Source of the DNA: an uncultured Kordia sp.
GTDB lineage: Bacteria > Bacteroidota > Bacteroidia > Flavobacteriales > Flavobacteriaceae
Length of the DNA stretch: 64,000 nt
Assembly (NCBI RefSeq): GCF_947489565.1
Contig: NZ_CANLEA010000006.1
Location: forward strand, 124,001 to 188,000
Direction of reading: 5' to 3'
The position numbers and the translations under genes were made by a program. Positions 53,519-62,085 of this stretch are shown in pieces (position 1 is the stretch's first letter; the number at the start of each line of letters is the position of its first letter). Under the pieces are notes generated by a model that worked only from the letters and a program-made list of their open reading frames with translations, was not told the origin of the DNA and did no database searches.

Positions 53519-54524
53519 TTCTGGAATAATATTAGTCCTTGCATATCCTGATACCATTGTAAGAACTTCTGAAGAATGGTATTCTCCCTATTTGCGATAT
53601 ATGGGAATGGGCACCAAAAACTATATCCGTGCAGGTCATGCGGCTTTAGTCCTCATTGAAAAATCTACAGGAAAACTTGATTATTATGATTTTGGACGTT
53701 ATGTGACGAAGCTGTCTTACGGACGTGTGCGTTCTAAAGAGCGCGATCGTGAATTGGATTTTCCGCTAAAAGCGATACTACGCAATGGCGAAATAGTCAA
53801 TTTGGATGAATTGTTACATTTCTTAGGAAACAATCCAAAATTAACACACGGTGAAGGAAAAATGGTGGCTTCTGTCTGTGATCAAATCGATTATGAAATT
53901 GCCAATCAGTATATTCAATATTGTTTGCGTCAAGGTTCGTTCAATTATGCAGCTTTTGTGAAAAATGCTTCCAATTGTGCACGATTTGTGACCGATACTT
54001 TAATTGCATCAGTGACCAATCCGAAAATAAAAAAACGACTTAAAAAATCGAAAAGATTTACGCCAAGTACCGTTAGTAACGTAGTTTTAGCAAGTACTAC
54101 TAAAAATAGTTACGAGGTTTTGGGCGATGATATTCGTGTTTTCAATTCGACTTCACGCAAAGAAACGGTGCGTTGTTTTTTAGATCGTTTAAAAGAACAT
54201 CAACCTAATTTACAAGGAAATATTGAGCCTAAAAAACTTTCTACACTTTCAGAAAATGCACAATGGCTTTCAGGAATTGGTTCTGGAGTCTGGTTTGAAA
54301 TCTTTGGATTACCCGCACAACCTTTTTGTTACCGAATTCGACGCATTTCTCCTTATGGAACGATAGATGTAGATGGTGTTTTTAAAGTCAACGATCCGCA
54401 ATTTGATTTAGCACAATCATATAAATTTGTGTACGATTCTAATTGTGCTTTTTGTTCTATTCTTCAGCGTGAAAAGGTGTATTATTTTACGTTTTTGGAA
54501 GATTACAAGTTATCTATTGAATAA
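53511..54524 (+). CDS. DUF6695-like protein, possible permuted papain-fold hydrolase
   Basis: A 337-residue protein without signal peptide or TM helices. It seems to match an uncharacterised Bacteroidota family (DUF6695, assigned from memory). A His in IRAGHAALVLIEKSTG (His43) followed by a later Cys in KNASNCARFVTDTL (Cys156) recalls the His-then-Cys order of circularly permuted NlpC/P60 (YiiX/DUF4105-like) folds. That would make it a cysteine hydrolase or amidase, which is inference. A second Cys-containing segment (CAFCSILQREKV) is near the C-terminus. It is translationally coupled to the NRDE gene (8-base overlap), so the two probably work together. Confidence 0.65.
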   Translation: MNNSGIILVLAYPDTIVRTSEEWYSPYLRYMGMGTKNYIRAGHAALVLIEKSTGKLDYYDFGRYVTKLSYGRVRSKERDRELDFPLKAILRNGEIVNLDELLHFLGNNPKLTHGEGKMVASVCDQIDYEIANQYIQYCLRQGSFNYAAFVKNASNCARFVTDTLIASVTNPKIKKRLKKSKRFTPSTVSNVVLASTTKNSYEVLGDDIRVFNSTSRKETVRCFLDRLKEHQPNLQGNIEPKKLSTLSENAQWLSGIGSGVWFEIFGLPAQPFCYRIRRISPYGTIDVDGVFKVNDPQFDLAQSYKFVYDSNCAFCSILQREKVYYFTFLEDYKLSIE

Positions 54525-54545
54525 TTTAATGCGTTTGAATATGTT

Positions 54546-55130
54546 TTATAGTGACGGATTTATTCTTTTGTAAAAATGAAAACGGTTGAAACCTCTACTT
54601 GCTACAAAAAAAATGAAAGAGCCAAAGCTGTCATGAGCGTAATTTAATAAAAGATCATCATTTTTTGAGATGCCAATGCGCATTTTGTCACTTGTAATGC
54701 CTCCTACAAGAAGCGGAATGCCTTTTACTTTTACATGTTTATTTTTTAAATGAAGAAAACCGTTTGATCTCAATTTCATTTTGATTGTTCTTTCAGAAAC
54801 AAATACGTCATTACGTTTAAAGGTAAAAGATATTTTGTCTTTTGATACAATTTTTACTTCTACAGTATGTTTAATTGGGTTTAATGATAGTCTTGTGCCT
54901 AAAATATAATAATCTAAGTTTTCGATATCATTATCAACATCATACATTGATTTTCTATTTGCTTCAAATGTTCTAAAAGCTTGATACTCGTAGACTCCTT
55001 CTATTTTTTGAATATTATTTTTAGTTAGCTTAAGGCGTTCTTTTTTTGAAATTTTGTTTGAATATGAAGCACAACTTGTGAAACTAAATGCTGAAATAAT
55101 CAATAATAATATGAGTTGTATTTTTTTCAT
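54546..55130 (-). CDS. Small lipoprotein of unknown function
   Basis: A 194-residue lipoprotein (lipobox SFTSC, Cys20) with a Lys- and Ser-rich start to the mature part, followed by a beta-rich domain (about 70-190) with a repeated 'xHTVEVKIVSKDKISFTF' strand pattern. It resembles lipocalin-like or calycin folds in layout but no family can be named. A TAATTTTG box lies 28 bases upstream. It is convergent with the DUF6695-like gene (21-base gap). Confidence 0.65.
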   Translation of the reverse strand: MKKIQLILLLIISAFSFTSCASYSNKISKKERLKLTKNNIQKIEGVYEYQAFRTFEANRKSMYDVDNDIENLDYYILGTRLSLNPIKHTVEVKIVSKDKISFTFKRNDVFVSERTIKMKLRSNGFLHLKNKHVKVKGIPLLVGGITSDKMRIGISKNDDLLLNYAHDSFGSFIFFVASRGFNRFHFYKRINPSL

Positions 55131-55157
55131 GATAACTGATTGTTTTAATGTTTAGAT

Positions 55158-55165
55158 CAAAATTA
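55158..55165 (-). promoter_or_regulatory. Candidate -7 box TAATTTTG for the lipoprotein gene
   Basis: A perfect minus-strand TAnnTTTG match lies 28 bases before the ATG at 55130. The -33 region is not clear. Confidence 0.5.
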
Positions 55166-55237
55166 TTGCAATAATTACAATATAAAACGTAGGAATAACA
55201 ATTGAGAATATTTATTTTTGTGAAAATCACAAATGGC

Positions 55238-56200
55238 ATGCAGGAGTTTTTTCTATCAAAAATTAAAGAAGTCTTACCCAAAAATATTTCATTGATTGAT
55301 ACTGTTGCCGAGGTTTTGGATATTAGTTATGACGCTGCACACAGACGAACAAGTTTGAAAAGTAAGTTGTCGCTAGAAGAAGCTATCAAATTGTCACGTC
55401 ATTTTAATATGTCTATTGATAAACTATATGAAGTTGGGTTGCAAAATGTAGTTGCAGTTGAAAAGACCTTGATTATTTCCTCGCAAGAAGATTTAGAAAT
55501 TTACTTCAAAGCTTCGTATGAAAATTTAAAGCAAATCTTGGTAATGAAAGATTCAGAAATCATTTATTCAGCGAAAGATTTGCCAATATTTTATACTTCG
55601 TCAGATAATATATTGTCGCGTTTTAAAATGTATGTGTGGTTGCAGTTATTGAGTGAAAATCAAAATGCAGTTGCTTTTGAAAACTTTGCGCCATCTGTAT
55701 CTTTGGTGACTGCGGCTTCTAGTTTGGGCGAGTTGTATGCAAATTTGAAAGTGACCGAAATTTGGGATGTTACTACTATAAACAGTACGTTGAAACAGAT
55801 TCATTTTTATTATAAATCCGCCTTATTAACGGAAACAATGGCGTTGCAGTTGTGTGATGATTTGCGGGAATTGATAGAATCTATAGAAATGAAAGTGGTA
55901 AATGATCCGCAATATCAATTGTTTTACAACGAATTGTTGTTAATGAATAACACAGTATTGGTGAAAACGCCTGTTATAAAAACTTTGTTTGTTCCGTATA
56001 CCATACTATCATATTACAAAACCAGTGATACGGAAACATTAGTACAAGTGGATAAGCATTTGAAGCGACAAATGCGAAATTCCAAATTACTATCTACCGC
56101 AGGAAAAAAAGAGCAGCGTATCTTTTTCAATAAAATGTACAAAAAGATTGATGCGTTACGCTATTTGATTGAAGCTGAAAATGTGTTGGATTTTGAGTAG
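55238..56200 (+). CDS. HTH-containing putative transcriptional regulator
   Basis: A 320-residue protein from the ATG at 55238; the frame is open from a TTG at 55202, but a TATTTTTG box at 55213-55220 argues for the later start. The first ~65 residues form a helix-turn-helix resembling XRE/BetR domains (LIDTVAEVLDISYDAAHRR, EAIKLSRHFNMSIDKLYEVG). The remaining ~250 residues are helical with no named domain and no membrane segment. It is probably a DNA-binding regulator; the ligand is unknown. Its 3' end overlaps a decayed lipoprotein gene on the opposite strand. Confidence 0.65.
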   Translation: MQEFFLSKIKEVLPKNISLIDTVAEVLDISYDAAHRRTSLKSKLSLEEAIKLSRHFNMSIDKLYEVGLQNVVAVEKTLIISSQEDLEIYFKASYENLKQILVMKDSEIIYSAKDLPIFYTSSDNILSRFKMYVWLQLLSENQNAVAFENFAPSVSLVTAASSLGELYANLKVTEIWDVTTINSTLKQIHFYYKSALLTETMALQLCDDLRELIESIEMKVVNDPQYQLFYNELLLMNNTVLVKTPVIKTLFVPYTILSYYKTSDTETLVQVDKHLKRQMRNSKLLSTAGKKEQRIFFNKMYKKIDALRYLIEAENVLDFE

Positions 56201-56826
56201 TTTTTAATTTTTTTAAATGTCGTTTTTGTAATATGATTTTCAGCTAGACTAATATTTAATACCATTTCAGAAGTGCTTAATAGTCCTTCAAATTTGAGGC
56301 CTGTTTTATAATCTTTAAACGATATTTTGTTTTTTTCGTGCTTAAAATCACTTACCCAATAGGTTCCGAGCATAGGATACACAGTATAGCTGCTATTTAC
56401 TTCTTTCATTGATAGTTTTAAATCATTTGGATTTAAATGACGATATCCCGATAAGTTCCAATTTCCAACATAAAATTTCCCTTTTTTGTATAGCTTTATT
56501 GGGTAAAAATCTCTTTTTGATCCCATAAATCCAGTTATTATCGATTTGTCCTGATTAACTACCCCATTAAATCTAAGATTGTCATCTAGTACAAGATTAA
56601 TTTTATTGCTGAATTTGAACTTGTTAGTTATGATGTCTTTGTTTTTTGAAAGTTTGAAAACTGCATTTTCTTCTTTCAATTCAATGGTTAGTTCTAAGTT
56701 GAGATCATTGACATTTGTTAGATTTCCTTCCTATTCGCCTATATAGTCATCTATACTTGTTTGTTGGGCGCAACTAGAAAAAGAAGACAATAAAAGGAAT
56801 AACAAAAAGGCTACATTTTTAAACAT
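56161..56826 (-). pseudogene. Lipoprotein gene interrupted by in-frame TAG
   Basis: An ATG at 56826 starts a lipoprotein signal peptide (MFKNVAFLLFLLLSSFSSCA, lipobox Cys19) and the frame continues QQTSIDDYIGE. It is then stopped by TAG at 56731-56733 and resumes in the same frame with EGNLTNVNDLNLELTIELKE, running to 56161. Trp would be natural at this spot (GEWEG), so a single TGG to TAG change would explain it. The C-terminal 172 residues form an open frame that could only start from a TTG. The product would be a beta-rich lipoprotein of about 220 residues, of unknown function. The open frames on both sides suggest recent inactivation. Confidence 0.75.
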
Positions 56827-56895
56827 AATTTAAGTTTTGATTGAGTTCAAAATTAACATAACAATGTTACTAAAAATTGTATCAGATTAACATTG

Positions 56896-57621
56896 CTATT
56901 TTTTGTTGAATTCTTTTCTATATAAACTGGGATTCATATTAAAATAAGAATTAAAAACACGGTTAAAATGACTTTGGTCTGAAAAACCTGTTTGATATGC
57001 AATTTTAGTCAACGAATTATTAGGGTCAAGTAATAGTGGAATCGCTTTTTTTAATTTATGTTGTCTAATATACTCTCCAAGACTTGTAGAGAGATATTTT
57101 GGTGCTGCCCTTGAGATATGAACAGGATGGACTCCAAGTTGATCTGAAATGTATTGCAAGCTAAGATTTGAATTATCGAAATGTAGTAATTCTTTTAGAC
57201 CATTTACCTAGTTAGGAACATTCTTGATATTAGTTTCTATTAAGTCACCTAATGCTTCGCTAATTTGCAATAATAGAACTTCTACAGTGAGCTCACTGTA
57301 TTGATCTGAGTTTATAAATTCATAGTATAACTTTGCGAAAAGAAAATGCACTTGAGGATTTTGAATTAATTGACTCCCTTCAAGTAAATTCAAATCTATT
57401 CCGTTAGTATCAAACCATTCTTTTTGAAACTCTAAATGGAAGCCATTAGCATTTTTAGAATGTTTAGAACCATAATGAGCTTCTTGCCAATTATTAAACA
57501 TTAAACTTCCCGATGGGCATAAGGTTTTTACTTTCTTATTGCAATCCATCATATCTCCATTTAGAACAAACCAGAAATAAGGATTATCGCATATACATTG
57601 TTGTAAGCAGTTATATTTTAA
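56896..57621 (-). pseudogene. AraC-family regulator gene interrupted by in-frame TAG and lacking its start
   Basis: Two open pieces lie in one frame. The upstream piece (to 57208) encodes a cupin-like sensor part (NPYFWFVLNG, CPSGSLMFNNWQEAHYGSKH, ANGFHLEFQKEWFD). The downstream piece encodes the DNA-binding domain, with LGVHPVHISRAAPKYLSTSL, GEYIRQHKLKKA and FSDQSHFNRVF. They are separated by TAG at 57208-57210, then VNGLKELLHFDNSNLSLQYI. Relatives have Trp where the TAG is (PxW-xxLKELLH), so TGG to TAG is likely. The 5' end is also broken: the frame opens after a TAA at about 57622, and about 30-40 N-terminal residues with the start codon are missing. Confidence 0.8.
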
Positions 57622-57650
57622 TTAACTTGAAGTCTCTCTTCAATTCTTGT

Positions 57651-58493
57651 CTAAGGAGTGCAGGAACTAACATCAATTTCACTGTATAAATTTGGGTCTT
57701 GGTTTGGGTCTTCGACCGTGTTAGCCATCATTGAAATTTTAACAATTTCATCACTTGTAGAAAAACAAAGTTGGTGAAAGTTGTCGTTGTCATTTATATC
57801 TGCTATCGAAATAGGTACATGTGGAATTAGAACTCCTGAACTATCAGAATAACCAATATAGTATTGAAATAAGTCAGATTCGGTATCACCACTTATAAAT
57901 GGTGTAATGCCACCATTCCAAGCAACTTGAATCGTTTGTGTTCCTGAACTACACTCATTCAGAGTACCATCAATTTTTTGGGCAAAAAATAGACTTGGAC
58001 CATCAGCGAGCGGAATAACATTCGTGGTAGTGATTCCATTTAGATTTAGGATTTCTGAACAAGCGGACTCTCCTGAAAAAGTATCAGTTGTAAATAAATC
58101 CCCCACAATTCTTACCTCAACGGGTGGATTTGTAACAGCGGTTCCAAACTCACCTATCAATAGCACTGTTCGATTTTCTCCATTTTCATTAGCTGGTGCT
58201 AAAAGAGCACACATTGGGATGTGATTATTTCCAAGGCTATCTACAACTTCAAAATCAGTTTCCGATAAACTGGATGCATCTAATGGAAATTTAAAATTAA
58301 CAGGCATACCATCTAACAGGCTTCCTAGTTGATTACACAATAGACTTGGTAGTGCATTATCAAGTCCAAAAAAAGCTGACACAAGAGCATCTTGATTAAC
58401 CTGTTCTTGAGGAGTATCTGGGTTAATCTGTTCTTCATTTTTGCTACATGAAAACAAGAGGATTACTGTAAATAATTTAAATAGATTTCTCAT
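57651..58493 (-). CDS. Lipoprotein of unknown function
   Basis: A 280-residue lipoprotein (MRNLFKLFTVILLFSC, Cys16) with an acidic/Gln-rich linker (NEEQINPDTPQEQVNQD), then a beta-rich domain. Cysteines are scattered through it (LLCNQLGSLL, HIPMCALL, SACSEILN, LNECSSGTQ, FHQLCFST, DVSSCTP) and may pair. No family is recognised. It lies upstream of the decayed AraC gene on the same strand. A perfect 20-base palindrome lies about 70 bases before its ATG. Confidence 0.7.
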   Translation of the reverse strand: MRNLFKLFTVILLFSCSKNEEQINPDTPQEQVNQDALVSAFFGLDNALPSLLCNQLGSLLDGMPVNFKFPLDASSLSETDFEVVDSLGNNHIPMCALLAPANENGENRTVLLIGEFGTAVTNPPVEVRIVGDLFTTDTFSGESACSEILNLNGITTTNVIPLADGPSLFFAQKIDGTLNECSSGTQTIQVAWNGGITPFISGDTESDLFQYYIGYSDSSGVLIPHVPISIADINDNDNFHQLCFSTSDEIVKISMMANTVEDPNQDPNLYSEIDVSSCTP

Positions 58494-58561
58494 ATTTTAT
58501 TAATTTATTTTTAGCTTAGACTCTTTTTATCTGGTTTGGTTTAATTGCTTACAACGTATGT

Positions 58562-58581
58562 ATAACAGGAATTCCTGTTAT
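58562..58581. promoter_or_regulatory. Perfect 20-base palindrome, possible operator
   Basis: ATAACAGGAATTCCTGTTAT is its own reverse complement with no loop, which suits a dimeric DNA-binding protein better than a hairpin terminator. It lies about 70 bases upstream of the lipoprotein gene at 57651-58493. Confidence 0.45.
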
Positions 58582-58755
58582 TTCTATTATAACCAAACCT
58601 GTTTTCCTTTAAAAATTTAGTAATTGATAAAGCTATGGTATTCTTGTTAAAATCAAAAACCTCCAAAGGGTTTAAAATAAGAGTTTGAGAAATAGAAGTA
58701 TTGTTTAAAAATATTGTGTGGAGTTATCTAATGCCTAATTCCCAGGACCTAATAC

Positions 58756-59142
58756 CTAATTAAGCGCAAAAGGAGCACTCAGCTTAAAAGTAGGAATAAA
58801 AACTCTGAATTTCTTTGTAGTTGTGAAATTCACCATATTGTAATGTCCGCGCATAGCACCAATAGGAGAAGCAAGTAAACAACCTGATTGATACGTATGT
58901 GATTCTCCTGGCTTTAATACAGGTTTTTTACCAATAACACCTTCGCCATCTACAATCTCAATACTATTTAAAGCATCAAAAATTTGCCAATGTCTTGAGG
59001 TGAGTTGTACGGAATCTTTGCTTTGGTTTTCAATCGTGATTTTATAACCAAAAGCAAAATGCATCTTGTAGTTTTTGAAGAAAGTGCCTTCAAAACTAGT
59101 CTCTACGGAAATTTTTATGCCTCTAGTTACCTGTTGAATCAT
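58756..59142 (-). CDS. apaG: ApaG family protein
   Basis: A 128-residue single-domain protein with the immunoglobulin/fibronectin-like ApaG fold. Markers are VTRGIKISVETSF at the start, FGYKITIENQSKDSVQLTSRHWQIFD (shown in part: VQLTSRHWQIFDA), EGVIGKKPVLKPGESHTYQS and the C-terminal MRGHYNMVN. E. coli ApaG (CorD) affects Co2+ resistance and Mg2+ efflux; the biochemical role is not settled. A DUF5103 gene precedes it on the same strand. Confidence 0.93.
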   Translation of the reverse strand: MIQQVTRGIKISVETSFEGTFFKNYKMHFAFGYKITIENQSKDSVQLTSRHWQIFDALNSIEIVDGEGVIGKKPVLKPGESHTYQSGCLLASPIGAMRGHYNMVNFTTTKKFRVFIPTFKLSAPFALN

Positions 59143-59213
59143 CTGTTGTATTTAGCGTGTTTAAAGCGTTTATAATTAAAACGTCACATAATCACATTAC
59201 AATCAAAAATACG

Positions 59214-59221
59214 AATTTTAT
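59214..59221 (-). promoter_or_regulatory. Candidate apaG -7 box TATTTTTG
   Basis: A perfect minus-strand TAnnTTTG match lies 72 bases before the apaG ATG, in the gap after the DUF5103 gene. Confidence 0.5.
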
Positions 59222-59279
59222 ATATATGATCTTAAAAGTCGTTAAAATTTTAACGATTTTTAAGGAAAAATAAGCTTTT

Positions 59280-60539
59280 CTAGTTTTTTATCACGCTTGA
59301 GTTTGTAGAACCAATACCAATAATACGATCGTAGATTTCTCCAAATTTTCTAAAATATACAATGATCAAATATTCGTTTTCTGTCTCAAAATTAGAACCG
59401 CTAATCTTTACAGGATCAACTTCTCCCTTTTCATTCACTACTACATATCTATAATTATAAAACCCTTGTTTTAGTAATAGTGGTGCTTCGTACAAATCTG
59501 TCTCTTCGTTATAAAATAACTGATTCTCTTCATTAATAGCGTAATTATTAAAGCGTCCTTGAACATATATTTTACTTCCTGTCAAATTCATATAATTGGC
59601 TAGTGAGAAGTGGATTACTGCATAATCGGCTTCTATAGAAGGATCGTCTCCTTGAATGGTATTGATTAAAAAATCTCCATTAATATCTGGATTAAAAGTA
59701 TAAGGTTCGCCAGCGCGAGTAGCATTAGTATGTAAATAATTATGGTATAGATCTTTGAGTTCAATGCTAGCGATACTTACATTTCCACCACGAATTTCTT
59801 TATTATCAAAATTATAATACTCATTTCCGCCGGGGAAACTGGTCTCTGTATTGTAGCGATACACAAACCGTGTACCCAATGTGTATTGTGGCTTAATGTC
59901 GGTAATGGCAGTTTTCCATTGATAGTTCTGTAAAATAGCTACTTTCAACTCGCGTTCTGGGTTGCGAAGTCGCATACTAGAAGTGTTGATTTCAAATTGA
60001 ATCAGTTGATCTTGTTGAATTGTACTCAAGTCACGTGTTCTATGAACAGCGGCAGCAACACCTACAGAATTCTCATATACAATGAACTTTCTTGAGAACA
60101 TTAGCTCGTCTTCATCATTATAAATAGAAAGCATATAATTTCCTGAAAGCAATAATGTTGTAAAGCGATTCGGAATTGTTAATCGGTAATTTGAATACAA
60201 TTGAAGCGTATTAAACGAATTTTCATAATTGATGATACGCTGATTGTCCATGCCTCGCATATATTGTGCTTTCGCTAGATTGGAAGGTGTCCAATCATAA
60301 TTGCAATGCACTATTTTATAATAATAATCAGCTTCATCACCATTGATATCGTCAAAATTAACTTTCAAAGGTTCACCTAATTTCAATATTGGAAACTGAT
60401 CTCCGTTGTTGGTTCCGGCAAGTTCAATACTTTTAATAAAATAAGGCGGATCAACTTCTTCTAGTGGCGCTTTTTGTGCATGTATAAAAAAACTTACAAG
60501 CGCAAAGAGTGCTGAGATATAGAAAGTGCGAGATATCAT
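59280..60539 (-). CDS. DUF5103-domain exported protein
   Basis: A 419-residue protein starting at MISRTFYISALFALVSFF (60539; the frame is open to 60617). A signal peptide ending at HAQ precedes a beta-rich protein with sequence typical of DUF5103, a Bacteroidota family of unknown function. Characteristic segments are the start PPYFIKSIELAG, ADYYYKIVHCNYDWTPSNL, DNQRIINYENSFNTLQ, and YMNLTGSKIYVQGRFNNYA with QGFYNYRYVVV near the C-terminus, which looks like a carbohydrate-binding-type fold. It is upstream of apaG on the same strand. A TATCTTTG box lies 17 bases before the ATG. Confidence 0.85.
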   Translation of the reverse strand: MISRTFYISALFALVSFFIHAQKAPLEEVDPPYFIKSIELAGTNNGDQFPILKLGEPLKVNFDDINGDEADYYYKIVHCNYDWTPSNLAKAQYMRGMDNQRIINYENSFNTLQLYSNYRLTIPNRFTTLLLSGNYMLSIYNDEDELMFSRKFIVYENSVGVAAAVHRTRDLSTIQQDQLIQFEINTSSMRLRNPERELKVAILQNYQWKTAITDIKPQYTLGTRFVYRYNTETSFPGGNEYYNFDNKEIRGGNVSIASIELKDLYHNYLHTNATRAGEPYTFNPDINGDFLINTIQGDDPSIEADYAVIHFSLANYMNLTGSKIYVQGRFNNYAINEENQLFYNEETDLYEAPLLLKQGFYNYRYVVVNEKGEVDPVKISGSNFETENEYLIIVYFRKFGEIYDRIIGIGSTNSSVIKN

Positions 60540-60555
60540 TCGTTTAGATTTTTTA

Positions 60556-60563
60556 CAAAGATA
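60556..60563 (-). promoter_or_regulatory. DUF5103 gene -7 box TATCTTTG
   Basis: A perfect minus-strand TAnnTTTG match lies 17 bases before the ATG at 60539, with TTTG 15 bases upstream. It supports the short start. Confidence 0.6.
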
Positions 60564-60693
60564 TGCAAAATACGTGCCCAAATGCAGGACTCGTCTATGG
60601 AGTAACAAAACATACATGGAAAGTATTAATTTAGAATCAGTATAAATAAATTTTATAGTGCTCTATTGGCTTTTAGATGAGTGTATAAATGTT

Positions 60694-60701
60694 TAAATTT
60701 G
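60694..60701 (+). promoter_or_regulatory. nqr operon -7 box TAAATTTG
   Basis: A perfect TAnnTTTG match lies 30 bases before the nqrA ATG. A TTGG at 60666 is 25 bases upstream, longer than ideal. Confidence 0.55.
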
Positions 60702-60731
60702 CACGATTTTTAGATAAAAATTCCATAAACT

Positions 60732-62081
60732 ATGTCAAAAGACATTCGCATAAAAAAAGGCTTAGATATTAAGCTTGTGGGCGAAGCAGAAAAAACTACG
60801 GTCGCTGCTAAAGCAAGTAGTTATTATGCAGTCAAGCCCGAAGATTTTCACAGTATCATTCCTAAAATGTTAGTGAAAGTTGGTCACAAAGTCAAAGCCG
60901 GTCAGGCACTATTCCATTCTAAACTAGACGAAACATTACTATTTCCTTCTCCTGTAAGCGGAGAGATTTCAGAGATTGTTCGTGGAGCAAAACGTAAAAT
61001 TTTAGAGATTAGAATTTTAGCAGATGCAACACAAGCTCATGAAGATTTCGGGAAAAAGGATGCTGCAAAAATGTCTGGTGATGAGGTAAAAACACACTTG
61101 CTTGCTGCAGGATGTTGGCCTTTCATCAAACAACGTCCATATGACGTTATTGCAAATCCATCGAAGTCGCCAAAAGCGATTTTTGTTTCAGGTCACGATA
61201 GTTCGCCATTAGCGGCAGATTTGGATTATGTGTTAACAGGGAAAGAAGCTGAGTTGACTGCTGCTTTAACAGCATTGACAAAACTTACTGAAGGAAGCGT
61301 TCATGTAGTTACAAAGAAAGGTGGAAATTCTCCACTTGCCAATGTAGCAGGAACTACTTCTCATACAGTTTCTGGACCGCATCCAGCAGGAAATGTTGGA
61401 ACGCACATCAACAAGATTGATCCTGTAAATAAAGGAGAAGTGGTTTGGACAGTCGCTGCAAAAGATTTGATAATTATCGGAGAAGTTTTACTTACGGGTA
61501 AATTCAACGCTACCAGAACAATTGCAGTAACAGGATCGCAAATTACAAAACCTCAATACATCACAGCTATTGCAGGAGCAAGCATGAAAGACGTACTTGC
61601 TGGCAATGTAAATCTTGATAATACAAGAATTATTAGTGGTAATGTATTGTCTGGAAGACAAGAAAGTGAAGATGGTGTATTAGGTTACTACGACAATCAA
61701 ATTACTGCAATTCCAGAAGGAGACGATTACGAATTTTTCGGATGGAATAAGCCAATCTTTAACAAGATAAGTGTATCAAGAGCATTTACGTTCTCATGGT
61801 TAAATCCAAATAAAAAATACGATCTAAACACAAATACAAATGGAGAGCACCGTGCATTCGTAACAACAGGAACGTACGAGGAAGTTTTTCCATTAGATAT
61901 TTATCCAATGCAAACCTTGAAGGCATGTATGTATGCTGATTTAGATGAAATGGAAGCTTTAGGAATGTATGAAGTAGCTCCTGAAGATTTTGCATTGACA
62001 GAATTTGTGTGTGTGTCTAAACAACCACATCAAAAGATTATTAGAGAAGGTTTAGATTTAATGCTTAAAGAAATAGGATAG
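60732..62081 (+). CDS. nqrA: Na+-translocating NADH:quinone reductase subunit A
   Basis: A 449-residue NqrA. It starts MSKDIRIKKGLDIKLVGEAE with the lipoyl/barrel-sandwich-like N-terminal domain (VGHKVKAGQALFHSKLDETL, FPSPVSGEISEIVRG). Middle segments such as FVSGHDSSPLAADLDYVLTG and VSGPHPAGNVGTHINKID and the C-terminal LKACMYADLDEMEALGMYEV are family-typical. NqrA is the cytoplasmic subunit near the quinone site. It is the first gene of the nqr operon, with nqrB following 4 bases later. The sodium pump fits a marine lifestyle. Confidence 0.97.
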   Translation: MSKDIRIKKGLDIKLVGEAEKTTVAAKASSYYAVKPEDFHSIIPKMLVKVGHKVKAGQALFHSKLDETLLFPSPVSGEISEIVRGAKRKILEIRILADATQAHEDFGKKDAAKMSGDEVKTHLLAAGCWPFIKQRPYDVIANPSKSPKAIFVSGHDSSPLAADLDYVLTGKEAELTAALTALTKLTEGSVHVVTKKGGNSPLANVAGTTSHTVSGPHPAGNVGTHINKIDPVNKGEVVWTVAAKDLIIIGEVLLTGKFNATRTIAVTGSQITKPQYITAIAGASMKDVLAGNVNLDNTRIISGNVLSGRQESEDGVLGYYDNQITAIPEGDDYEFFGWNKPIFNKISVSRAFTFSWLNPNKKYDLNTNTNGEHRAFVTTGTYEEVFPLDIYPMQTLKACMYADLDEMEALGMYEVAPEDFALTEFVCVSKQPHQKIIREGLDLMLKEIG

Positions 62082-62085
62082 TGCT

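Noticed and set aside
56161-57621. Reassignment of TAG to an amino acid
   Set aside because: TAG is used as a normal stop elsewhere, for example at 15858-15860 and 48288-48290, so a genome-wide code change is not supported.
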